Source: Apostichopus japonicus (Eukaryota; Echinodermata; Holothuroidea; Aspidochirotida; Stichopodidae). Taken from it: 64,000 bases of DNA. The stretch covers positions 10,423,303-10,487,302 of the forward strand of contig NC_092581.1 in the NCBI RefSeq assembly GCF_037975245.1. The letters are read 5' to 3'. The notes below the pieces were generated by a model. The model ran no database searches and was not told the origin of the DNA. It saw nothing but the letters and a program-made list of their open reading frames with translations. Below, in pieces: positions 1-10,645 of the stretch. Both the position numbers and the translations under genes were made by a program. Position 1 is the first letter of the stretch, and every line of letters begins with the position of its first letter.

Positions 1-374
1 ACTATGTTTTGCAAAGCGTAACTCTTGATAGCTGAGTAGCTTCTATGTGATGTGTTTCTGAGTGATAGTTTCCTATATATATATATATATACCAACATGT
101 ACTTACTAGATTAGTATCACACTTACCTCCTCGCTCTCTTAGAGAGGATGAGATATTGTAGTTCCTTGCTATTTGAGCCATATAAGACTATGTCAGTTGG
201 CATAGCAGCATTTGCGATGGTAAAGATTACTTCTTCTGGATAGCTACTCTCGGTGGGTCACCCATGGTGTAGTACCCCAGGGTCACCGGAAGTCCATGAC
301 TAAGGGAAGGGTCAAAACGTGTCCGTGTTTGTGTGGGCGCGTGCGCGAGTGAGTGTGTCATAGTGTCATGCTGT
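1..374. other. Non-coding start of window
   Basis: I see no supported gene here. There is a short (TA)n run near 74-90. A GT-rich stretch around 318-380 resembles the GT/GC-rich lead-in to the degenerate repeat that follows. The short open frame from 333 is low-complexity and is not supported as a gene. Confidence 0.5.
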
Positions 375-1165
375 GTGTGTCTGCCCGATTTTCGTGTTAA
401 AAATCTGCCTAAACGGCTGTACCGATTTTCGTCAAACTTGGTGGGAAGGTCAGAGGTCAGCGGTAACAGGTCAAATGTTGTTAAACCTTATTTATTTATT
501 TTTATAAATTTTTATCATTAGCCTATTTGTTTTACTATGAATTCAAGGGGAAACATGGAATCTCCATGGAACCTTCGCAGCTACAACGAAATGTCAAATA
601 ATATCAAAATATGTTGTTGCCATAGGATAAGAGGTCAAAGCTCACGTTGTTATAGGTCTAATGTAATTTTTAGCGCAATTTTGTGTCAAAACTCCACCTA
701 AACGGCTAGACCGATTTTCTTCAATCTTAGCGGGAATGTTCCACAGGTAGAAAGGTCAAATTCAGGTTTGCTATTACTCCATGGGGAAACATGTGATGAC
801 ATGAAACCTTCACAGGCATAATGAAAATGTCAGATACTGTCGAAATAAATGGTTGCATGGGAACTGAGGTCAAGGTCAAATGAATATTTTTAGAACAATT
901 TTGTGTCGCAAATTCCTCCTGAACGGCTGGACCGATTCTCTTTAAACGTGGTGGGAAGGTATCACAGGGTAAACCCTTGTGTCTCATAGGCCCTTGAACC
1001 AAATGTCAGAGACGAAAATGTCAACGATAGTGCAGATCGAGGTTTGCTATAACTCAAAGGGAAAACACTGAAGTGACATAGAACCTTCACAGGTATCATT
1101 GCAACGTCAAATACTATCAAAATATGTTGTTGCTATTTGTACCGAGGTCAACGTTCTCGTTTTTA
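375..1165. repeat. Degenerate tandem repeat, about three units of 220-290 bp
   Basis: Two sequence blocks alternate three times. Block A contains an ACGGCT...ACCGATT core followed by GGTGGGAAGGT-like sequence and recurs near 409, 697 and 917. Block B contains GGGGAAACA followed by an AACCTTC(A/G)CAGG-like stretch and 'GAGGTCAA', and recurs near 547, 782 and 1058. The copies have diverged by substitutions and small indels. Looser echoes ('GGTCAAAGGTCAGGGGTCA', and 'CTACCCACCAAGTTTGTACC' in the opposite sense) occur near 47020 and 63440, so this is probably a dispersed family that exists here as a small array. The short open frames across it are chance. Confidence 0.6.
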
Positions 1166-1774
1166 AATGTCAAATGTATATTTCATACCGGTGCCCAGTC
1201 CTTAGTTACGTGCCTAGCGGAAATGAGGAGCATAAACCTAGCCTGTAGTAAATCTAGATCGAGCTTAAGCTGCACTAGTCTGAACCTTACTGTTATGGTA
1301 GGCCTGGGCAAAAGATTAATTCAACTAGACTACACAGTACAATATTGTGCCGGACCTTGTCCATGAAAACTTGGCAAATTTGATGGGTTTTGGAATTTCC
1401 AAGAACATATACGTGCCACACAGGGTTAGAACGGCGTTCACCAGAGACGGGATGATAGCGCGTGCGCCCCTACAGACCATTCTCCCCCCCCCCCCCCCTG
1501 ACCAATACCCCTAGCTCCGCCGCTGACGTTGAGTGTTGAGGTTTGAGCCCTTGGTACCATCTATGCGGTTCATAACCAGTGGTAATGGCAAAGTCGCAGT
1601 AACGTCATTCACCTTTGCCTCCGGATCTAGCCTTTAACTAGTAAACGCGTGAGTTAGTACGCGCCGCGTATATATACAGCGTGTATAGGCGCGTAGAATA
1701 GGTATATTCCCGGTGTCGAAGTGCGCAAGAGGACAAGTCGGCCAAGTCGGCCAAGTCCATGTATAATTACCTTA
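1166..1774. other. Spacer with C-tract and short direct repeat
   Basis: No gene is supported. The stretch has a poly-C run at about 1485-1498 and a short direct repeat of 'GGCCAAGTC' near 1739-1757. It ends at the left edge of the transposon. Confidence 0.4.
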
Positions 1775-2171
1775 TAGTCAGGTTCACTATGTTCAGAATT
1801 ATAGTTTCGTTGGAATTTTTAGGAGATTTGCAAATCTATACATTTTTGGAAACTGTATAGTGTAAGCAATCAGAAAACCAATGTTTACCATATACCGGAC
1901 GCATATATGGCGGCCATCTTGGATTTTCAAAATGGCCGCTTTAAAAATGGGTGTTTCTCAATATCTCAACATCTAGGGGACCCAGAGTCCTGATTTTAAC
2001 GGCTAAACCTACATTTGTAGGGGCAAGGAATCTAGTGGTACCAAGTAATATAAGGTCAGCGTAACCATAAGGCGGTCATCTTGGATTTTCAAAATGGCCG
2101 CCTTAAGAATGGGCGTTTCTCAGTATCTCAACTTCTAGGTGACATAGAGTCCTGGTTTTTACGGCTAAACA
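1775..2171 (+). repeat. Left terminal inverted repeat (two modules)
   Basis: This is the inverted counterpart of 5030-5452. It holds two tandem modules of roughly 165 bp, each with a CATCTTGGATTTTCAAAATG core followed by TCTCA(A/G)TATCTCAAC and AACGGCTAAAC-like segments. The match to the other end breaks off at about 2171. Confidence 0.8.
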
Positions 2172-2581
2172 AGCTCCGAGCTATCAACTTGCCCTAGCCA
2201 CTTGTTTTGAAGCCATTTAAATCATGTAGGTGCATCATCACAACGATGTTGTTTGAATTGTACACAAAGGCCCAGTTTCGCGAAAATCCGTTACGTGATT
2301 GGAAGCAACTAAATCTGTAGCAACTTTCGGTTCGTAAGCTTTCCTATCCTAATAAAACTAGGCTTAAGTTACATTGATTGTCCAGGGTAAGCATTAAATA
2401 GTATTTTATTGAGAAATATCTTCTTAAGGAATTATTAAAAGTAGGATTGCATCAAATTCAGCGATCGCTTGGAACCGCCGTAATTATAATTCATTCGCAA
2501 GCCTAATGTTACATTTTAGCGTTGGCGCTGTATATGTGGACTGAGTCGCATGGCTATGTCGGGGGATAATTTCCGTCATAA

Positions 2582-4884
2582 ATTGCTGTTTTAGAGGTTA
2601 ACCCTAACCCTGCTGACCTCGCGCTCCATCTCGAAGCTGGAGAGGCACTGCGCAAGATGTTCTTTGCTAAGGACCGAATCAAGTACAAGCGACTCTGGCC
2701 CGATACATCGCAGACATGTATGACCTGAGAAACAACCACCCAACACCTGGAAGGAACTGGAAGCTGGCAACATATCGGTCACCAAGAACAAGATCCCATT
2801 CGTTTCTGTTGGAGCAGACCACGCATGCGAACATCTGATGAAGCAGATGAAGGTTCGTGCTGGACTCATTGGCATCTCCAACAACGCCAACGCCAGACAG
2901 AGGTTCTTTATGGCTGCACCAGAACTGTCGTGCCTGTCAAAGGAGTTCAAAAGTCAGTTTGATGCGGAAGTTGGCAAGGCCACAGAGCACCGTGACCTTG
3001 GACCAAGTGCAGTCAAGATGGAGCATGACGCAATTGACAAAATCAAGGCTGCAATCCTGAGTCATGGCAATCCATTTGCCACTGAAGGTGACCAGCTTCA
3101 CAATCTGATCACTCATGCCTACATTCCAGACGAGTACGTGCCACAGATCCTGAACATTGACGCCACTGGGCAGACGTTGTATGAAGCGTACGTGTCAGAG
3201 CGGATCAATGGGGACGTCAGCCTGTGGGCACCAGTGAAGAAACAGAACAAAAAGATGTACATGTCTGGCAACAAGGAAGCCAGTGTGAAACTCCGGGACA
3301 AGACTGTAGACCTGAAGGAGACCAAGGATCTCTACGGAAGGCTGATGGTCCTTGCCAGGTCTAACCGAGACATTGACCTGAAACAAGCCATCGGGAACTA
3401 CGAGTTCACGTTGACACAGAGGGCACTGTTCGCGCCAAACGGAGCAATGCTGCCATGCACTGACAAGTCAAAGTTGATCCACCTTCTTGAGAAGTTGGGA
3501 ACAGCAGAACCACCCGATGACGATCAGCAGCAGTTGCAAGATGCAAGTGGTCGTGCAGCGCGACGCAGTGGATTCTGAAACCATGGACTTCACACACACT
3601 GAGGGTGACACAAATCGCAAGATTGCACTGGTGGACGGTATGGTGGTCGTGCAGAAGCTGACAAAGAAACCAGCCACGGTAGTGACAGTCAAGGATCTAA
3701 GTGGATGCTTCAATGCCAGACTGATGTCTCTGACAAGAGACTGTGATGAGATCATTCTAGTGTTTGATACTTACAAGACTGACTCCTTGAAGAGTACCAC
3801 AAGAGAGAAACGGAGACAAGGGAAGGATCCGGTCCAATATCAGATCAGAGATGACACCAGCATCAAACACATCCCGATGACCCGGTTCCTTTCCCATGAC
3901 AAGACGAAGGCAGATCTGACTGAGTATCTGGCAGCAAAAACCCTGGAGTACAACAAAGACTCGTCCAAGTTGGTCATCACATCGGCCTCAGGACATACCA
4001 GAAGCAACAACGAACTGCTCTTTGAGGACAACAACCATGAAGAGGCGGACACACTGCTGATCCATCAGGCAGTGCTGGCATCACAGCGCAACCCACCTGA
4101 TGCAGAATTAGTTGTCTTCTCCCCAGACACAGATGTCCTGGTGCTTGTCATAGCCAAATATGACCTGCTGCTGGGGAAAACATCCATGTCGATGGCCTCC
4201 GGAGTGATCCAGGTGCAGCCAGTATGGACAGCTCTAGGTCCAAAGAGAGCAAAGGCTTTGCCAGCCTTCCACGCATTTTCGGGGGCAGACACGGGGAGGT
4301 TCTCTCGTATAGGCAAAGCAACCTGGCTGCAAATCTACCTAAAAGCAGACAGAGAAGTCGTCAAGGCTTTGCAGATGCTTTCGGATGCCACTGAAGTCAC
4401 CGACGACCTGCTTTCTATGTTGGCTACATTCGTCTCTGCTGCATACCCACCAAAGGGCATCCGGATTGCGAGCATCCCCGAGCTGCGATGGCATCTGTTC
4501 TGCAAGCATATGGCTGAAAGTGACAAGCTGCCTCCCACCCCCGGTGCTCTCAAGCAGCACATCCTCCGAGTCCAGATCAAGGCCACAGTATGGGGTCAGG
4601 CAAGCGTTGCTCAGCAGCAGTTCCTGGATCCTCTGAAGCACGGCTTCTGCAAGGACACAACTGGTCAGGTCAAGCCAGTTACTACTGAGGTGCTCCCAGC
4701 CCCCATGGCCATCATCGAGATGGCGAGATGCCAGTGCAGAGCCGACTGTTCTACAGCTCGATGTTCTTGCAGGTCCAATAACCTATCGTGTACAGACCTC
4801 TGCCAGTGCAGCACTCAGCGTCAGAATGATGAGGACTCTAGGAATGATATATTGTTGGCCAGTGACAGTGATGATGATGAGTGA
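2582..4884 (+). pseudogene. Frameshifted transposon gene: FEN/PIN-like nuclease motifs plus CXC-like C terminus
   Basis: Protein similarity runs through four reading-frame segments, so at least three frameshifts are inferred. The stretch ending 'MFFAKDRIKYKRLWP' (ATG at 2657) changes frame at about 2700 to 'RYIADMYDLRNNHP', changes again at about 2744 to a 246-codon open frame (2838-3578, open further upstream), and changes once more near 3530-3550 to the frame ending at 4884 (465 codons from 3487). In the last segment the order is IALVDGM (D50), VFDTYKTDSLKS (93-102), HEEADT (184-189), SPDTDVLVL (212-220) and HAFSGADT (262-269). This spacing of acidic residues, including 'FD..K...LKS' followed by R/K residues, resembles FEN1/XPG-type PIN nucleases; that is my inference. 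At about 413-441 a C-x-C...C-x4-C-x-C...C-x3-C-x-C cluster resembles tesmin/TSO1 CXC DNA-binding repeats, followed by an acidic tail. Related uncharacterised proteins recur in marine invertebrates. An in-frame stop at 2579 and the shortened left end suggest the N terminus is lost. Confidence 0.65.
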
Positions 4885-5029
4885 GAGTACTAGCTGATGA
4901 TCATGATGATGGTCCTTGCCCTTGAAGTTTAATATTAAACAATTATCATCGTCTGAAGTGAAATCTATGGCTCAGTCTATCGGATCATCTTCTATCATCT
5001 ACATCTGTTGTTATGTTTAGCCTGTTGTA

Positions 5030-5452
5030 CTTGGTGTCACTGGATTCCTCACCCCTAAAAATATAGGATTAGCCGTTAAAATTATGACTCTAGGTCACCT
5101 AGATGCCGAGATATTGGGAAACATTCATATTTACGTTGGCCATTTTGAAAATCCAAGATGACCGCCTTGTAGTTACGTTTAGCTTAGAGTACATGGTACC
5201 ACTAGATTCCTTGCCCCTACAAATGTAGGTTTAGCCGTTAAAATCAGGACTCCGGGTCCCCTAGATGTTGAGATATTGAGAAACACCCATTTTTTAAGCG
5301 GCCATTTTGAAAATCCAAGATGGCAGCCATATATGCGTCCGGCAAATGGTAAACATTGGTTTTCTGATTGCTTACACTATACAGTTTCCAAAAATGTATA
5401 GATTTGCAAATCTCCCAAAAATTCCAACGAAATTACATAATGAGCCTGACTA
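5030..5452 (-). repeat. Right terminal inverted repeat (two modules)
   Basis: This is the reverse-complement match to 1775-2171, including the terminal CCTGACTA, the CCAAAAATGTATAGATTTGC stretch and two GGATTTTCAAAATGG cores on the minus strand. It extends past the left copy on the inner side to about 5030, consistent with a deletion on the left. Confidence 0.8.
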
Positions 5453-5455
5453 TTA

Positions 5456-7317
5456 ACGCGACATTAGAATTTCACTGATTGACAATGGGTGGCAATCTTC
5501 CTTGTGTTAAAAGTTAGTTTAAATGGACCCCACAAAAAAGAGGGGAATTTCACAATAATTTTAACAGTATTAAAAGTATGATTTTATTTGATTTAAACAT
5601 AAAACGACGCTATCTTTCCATTTATTGTCTACCTGCATGGTACGTAACATTAGTTGCATATTTTTGATGTTGCCATTCCGTAGTATAATAGCAAATCAAG
5701 TTCCTACTTTTACTTACAGGTATATACCGACTTTATAATACGATATCAACCATTAATATTTATGAAAATTGAGTAATGTTCAATAAATATCCATAACAGG
5801 GGGAGAATGTGGAATATCAAGTAAAATATTTTAATAACTTAATGTACATAGACTGAACATATTTGCTTGAAGCAGAACGTTCTAATGACTCACAGTGTAC
5901 TCTATACAAATACATTGATTTGATTTAACGAAAATGAACACAACAGCAATACAAGGATGTAGGTTAAATTAATGTATACAAATATAGGGACGGGCATTCA
6001 TTGTGCTGTTGACGTCACGGTCAAATCGGCAATGTTCGTTGCGTTTCGACGGTCATTGTTCCATAGTCGTTATAGAGCAAATTAATATACTACATAACGG
6101 TTTGTGTTCAGTATAGTGTACTCAGAGAAATATCTCTGTCAATCTCCAGGTTTATTTTCCTGACTTCATAGGTAATTATCATGTCGCTTTCGACTTTCTA
6201 CCTACGTTTAACTATCATAAGATTCTAACAAATTTACGTGTGTTTAAAGGTGTGATGGTAAATGATTGAGTGATTTCAACTGCCATAATTGTTGCAAATA
6301 CAGGTTTTCATCGGAGTTGCTCTTTGGGGTTGCGTGTGTGTGCGTGTATATTCTTGTGCAGGGCTGCTTACGATATCATTATTGTTAAGACTTATATCTT
6401 GCACAAGAAAGCATATAGAACGTTGTGTGCCATTCATCGCACTAAACTTTCGCGCAATGTGTAGGCCTATACCCGGAAATCGGCAAATGTTTTAGTAGAA
6501 TTGTTCTGAAGCTAACAAAATATATGTCTTACACCGTTTGCTAAAAGCGACTGCATTCGCTTTGACCAATTTGGAGCGTTGTGCCTAGAAGAAGCACATG
6601 AAATTTCGTGGATTTGAGGTTATTCTCTATTGACAAATGACACTGTTTTCACTCCGATTACAAAACTAATTAAAATTAGTGTATATTGTGTTGTTGGAGA
6701 GATCAAGGTTTACGTTTACAGAAACTTGGCGAACAAAAAAAATCGCAGCAATTTCAGGGGATGAGAGACTCTGAACGTGAACAAATAAAAACACATAAAC
6801 ATGTTAGGAGGGAGCGTCTATACTACTAGGATATCTATATTTCTTGTATATTCAATATTGTAGTATTTTGAGAGATACAATTCCATGTATAGATATCTGC
6901 ATTGACACATGATCACTCACTGGTAAAGCTTCCACTGTTTATGTTATATGCAGAATCCATGCTTCCTTGAATTTCATGCTCCACCAAGAATTACCGTGAA
7001 TCATCCATATAAAAGTTTATATGAACTACTAGTACTAAGGTATACATAATTGGCATTGTAGCGAGTGATTATGAAGAGTTCAGTAGTTAATACCAAAGAA
7101 AGGTTCTGTGTTATAGTATCCACAAATTGATTGTAAATCACATGGCTTATGACATATGTTTCCCAGCGCAAAGAAATAATTAATTTCATAATTGATATGA
7201 ACATTTGAAAGAGAACACGATATAATGTAAGGTGATATAATATAATTGTTGTCATGATTAAATTTAATAGATATAAACTTTACCAATAAATACGCCGAGC
7301 ACAAACCTTTACTCGAG
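5456..7317. other. Intergenic region upstream of the MS4A-like gene
   Basis: No supported gene is present. Short open frames around 6270-6495 lack splice context or recognisable sequence. The stretch should contain the promoter and 5' UTR of the gene at 7318, but I cannot place either. A TATAAAA-like site at about 7008 is 300 bp from the ATG and is not compelling. Confidence 0.4.
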
Positions 7318-10300
7318 ATGGCTCAACCTCAACCACAATATCAGCAAAATTCACCATCGGACCAGAATCAACAGCAGTATAATAACTCATCACTGAAAGG
7401 ATCGGAAGTACGAGTCATTACCGGATGTGCCATCATTGTGCTGGGGGTTTCCGAAATACTCTGTGCCATTGTTCTCTTAGTGGCACCACTGGATACCAAC
7501 TACAACTATTGTATTGCCGAGTATATTGGTTGGGGAATCTGGGGTGGCGTGGTAAGTCTTTCTGGGAATTATGTGATGCTTTTCTGATTAATTAGTGGTT
7601 TATCATCATAATTGGGATTCACGACAACAAAAGGGTCTGTCCTTTAAAAGTAAGTAAATATATTGTTCAAAGCATTATTACCGTAACATATATTGAAAAC
7701 CTGGAAAAAGTCTGCACCTGAGTATCATTGCGTCTTCACATGTAAACGGAAACACCTAGCATACATACTTTACCTATAGCATAATAAAATGGTATTACCT
7801 CGTTTTAACAACTACGATTATACTTGACTACAAATAACCAGAAAGCCATGACTGTTAAATATCCATACGGATTAAACAGGTATTTTTATTTATTTTATAG
7901 TTTGCCATTGTTACAGGAAGTTTTGGAATAGCAAGCCGGCGACAAAAGTGCATGGTAAGAACCCGTCAGCCATTATGATTATGATGATGACGACGATGAT
8001 GACGATGACGACATCCATGACTATAGCCGTGACCATGTCCGTGACAATGTCCGTGACGATGACAATAACGATGTTGATGACGATGACGACGACGAAACGA
8101 TGAGGACGACGACGATGACGATGAAGATGACGATTTTTTAAATATTTTTTCTAATTTTAATTTTAATTCTTATTCTAATTATAATTCTTATCTAATTCTA
8201 ATTCTAATGCTAATTCTAATTCTAATTCCATTTCGAATTCTAATTCGAATATTAATTCGAATTTGAATTAGAAACCTTCCCTGTAGACCTAGTTACATTC
8301 ATATTTATACATGTGTATCACAAGATACAAGTTTACATCTTAAAATTCCAGTCTCCAGTCGTAAGAAATGGGAATTGGCTTCAACGGCCTCATGTCTACC
8401 CCATTTAAGAAAAATCTCTCTTGCGAATGTTTCTTATTATTACAGGTCATTGTTTACATGATTCTGGCCATCATTGCGTCAGTCATTGCTGTTGGCGGCC
8501 TCATTAGTTCAGCAGTTGCGGCATTTTGTGTTAATTCATCAAAGATCTACGACGTGAGTATTGCCATCGTTTAGATGTAGTGTGAACAAAATATATGAAA
8601 CAAAATTCGTATCCCATATCGTTGAGCAATAATTTGTTGCAACTGCTGCTAACACCTGTCATTAACAGCAAAACCACATTTTCTCCACGTGATCTCATTT
8701 ATTATTAACGGAATACTACGGTTGTCATTGTTAACTGTTTGCAAAAAGGTCGTTTTAGTTAAAGAACAGACGTTAGGTCACCGCTAAATTAATTTTTTCA
8801 AATTTGACTGTTGAAAGAAATCCACATGATAAAAAATATTCTCTTCTTCTTTATTCTTGCTTGTATAAAAATCATTAACCCACAGAAGTACGTTGATAGA
8901 AACAAACCTTCCATTCAGAGTACATCGGAGGCTAAGAAAACATTCCAAACGTACCATTGTTCTAGGGCAAAGAAAGATCTTACATTGTAGTAAAAGAAAT
9001 GTAAAGTTCATGTGTTGTGATGTCATCATGACGTATTTGTTTTAACAGTTCAACTACCGTGATGTGTACGTACGCCTACACCAGTCGAACACTCATGTGG
9101 CGCTTTACATCTTATTGGCTGTAACCTTTGCCATCCAATCACTGGCTGCCATCATCGGAGCAAGCTTCACCTGTGTTGCAGTTTGTCCTGAAAGTAACAA
9201 TTGGCATCAGCAAGTGGTAAGTATGGTCACTGTTCATCCAGGTCATTTTTAATATCTGTCACAACGGTACATTGCGAAGAACATTATCGTCATAATTTGA
9301 CAAACCTTTATATGCCTCATATCTTGAGAAATAGCAATGACTTTTACCAAAAGTACAATAACTTTGTTAATTGCAGACATCTTAGTAAGCCGTCTGCCAG
9401 GGACGTAGCCAGGGGGGAGCAATGGAAGAGAAGTTTTTTTTTAAACTTAAAGCAAGAAATACATTATAGCCATTTTTTCAGGTTGAAGTAAGTTATGCAA
9501 CCCTTCTCAATCTTTCCCCTGAAAGTTCGTGTGCTACGTCATAATATTATTTATTTCCTGCAACGTGGGAGGCATTTGTGGCAGACATTTTCTTTGTAAA
9601 CCATGGCGCTACGTTATGTGTAACAATGCTCCCTTTTGTGAGAAGTGCCCCTCTTCAAATTCTATTCCCCCCTTTCAAATATCTGGCTACGTCCCTTCTT
9701 CTTAACACAGTGAATGTCTTCAATATTAACATAACTTTTTTTGTTAAGCTTCAAATATACAGTGCTGTTATTATTGATAGTGATATAACAAATTGTCAAT
9801 ATTGTGTAACGTCTGACAGATCTACATGATTGCAACACTTATTCACCGAATGTGAACAAACTACCTTCTTTAAGTAACGTGGAAAATGGACATTGTCTTG
9901 TACCAAACTTGACGACGATAACACAAGTGGCTGAAAAAGCTATTGTTTTATGTAATAAAGTTAACGTAGCTTAAAACTACCCTCCTTTTCGAAATAAAAG
10001 TCGATATACTCACGTAAATATAGTGGTCAAATATATCTCTTATTTGTAACAAACTAATTTTTTAGTCTGTATTTCATCTATAAGATGTCAATTAAGATAG
10101 TTCAATAAAGGAAGTCATTCCCTTGTTAATCATTCTGGGATAATTTCGTTATTTCGCGACTACCAATTAACCCATGCAATGGATGGATACGCGGTAGCGG
10201 CTTAAGTTTCAAACTGAACACCACATATATTGGATATCAATTGCTATCATGTTTTCAAGGTTGCAATTAATATGTCATTATGTAACGGAAAAGCTCAGTT

Positions 10301-10645
10301 TATAGACTATTTGCACTAAAACAACGAAATAAATAAATATATTTATGTAATTGAATTATCAATATGCAATGTGACATGATATTAGAATTCCTTCACAAGT
10401 ACGCAAAATGTCTCTATTACAGGATTTCATAAGATAGTAATATAGTGATATGATATAAGTAATGATATGAAATAATGTTCATGTATAAGTTTACTCCGTC
10501 TGACATCTGATATTCATCAATTCTCAATTTCTAGATTGTATACCAACCCACCAAGCTACCAAATCAACCAATCAATACCCAGGCCCCGTACCCTGCAGTG
10601 ATCACAACCAAAAGTCAGCCAACACCATATACTTCAAACATCTAA
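7318..10645 (+). CDS. MS4A/CD20-like four-transmembrane protein (5 exons)
   Basis: The exons are 7318-7551, 7901-7954, 8446-8553, 9049-9216 and 10535-10645, giving 224 residues. All four introns have GT and AG borders (donors gtaagt, gtaaga, gtgagt, gtaagt) and all are phase 0, which makes the model self-consistent. The product starts with a Gln/Pro/Asn-rich cytoplasmic stretch (residues 1-30). Four hydrophobic segments follow: about 33-56 (ending IVLLVAP), 66-88 (exon 1/2 junction, GIWGGVVFAIVTGS), 97-124 and 150-178. Between segments 2 and 3 is GIASRRQKC, a position where MS4A proteins also have a short basic loop. The last exon encodes a polar, Pro/Thr-rich cytoplasmic tail. Length and four-pass topology fit the MS4A/CD20 family, whose members sit in surface or endosomal membranes and modulate signalling or calcium entry; the specific role here is unknown. 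Intron 2 holds GAT/GAC and TAATTC microsatellites, and intron 4 a small palindromic-ended element. An AATAAA lies at 11306. The initiator ATG is the first in a context just downstream of stops. A claudin-like or other tetraspan origin is less likely. Confidence 0.82.
7975..8268. repeat. Imperfect (GAT/GAC)n and (TAATTC)n microsatellites
   Basis: Two adjacent simple-sequence tracts lie in intron 2 of the MS4A-like gene. The first is GAT/GAC-type at about 7975-8135; the second is TAATTC/TAATTT-type at about 8150-8268. Any acidic peptide read from the first tract is an artefact of composition. Confidence 0.85.
9399..9696. mobile_element. Small non-autonomous element with perfect 14-bp inverted ends
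   Basis: The left end AGGGACGTAGCCAG (9399-9412) is the exact reverse complement of the right end CTGGCTACGTCCCT (9683-9696). The 298-bp body has no coding potential. It lies in the last intron of the MS4A-like gene. A related terminal motif, AGGGGCGTAGCCAGG, occurs at about 61396, so this is probably one member of a MITE-like family. I see no clear target duplication. Confidence 0.6.

Larger units (their letters stand above)
1775..5452. mobile_element. Long-TIR DNA transposon carrying a FEN/PIN-like gene
   Basis: The two ends match each other in inverted orientation over hundreds of bases: 1775-2171 against 5030-5452 reversed, starting TAGTCAGG on the left and ending CCTGACTA on the right. 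Each end contains two copies of a module with the palindrome-like core GGCCATCTTGGATTTTCAAA (1911 and 2075 on the left; about 5135 and 5303 on the right). The flanks give a possible target duplication of TTA (1772-1774 and 5453-5455), or TA if the termini are GTCAGG; these cannot be separated by eye. Between the ends lies one broken plus-strand gene at about 2582-4884. The left repeat stops matching at about 2171, roughly one half-module before the right one does, which suggests an internal deletion. I cannot assign a superfamily: the long ends and TTA/TA-like target recall Kolobok or other TA/TTAA-targeting groups, but the encoded protein is not a recognisable DDE transposase. Confidence 0.8.

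Noticed and set aside
2599-2610. Telomere-like TAACCCTAACCC
   Set aside because: Only two units, and it lies within the inferred coding part of the transposon gene.
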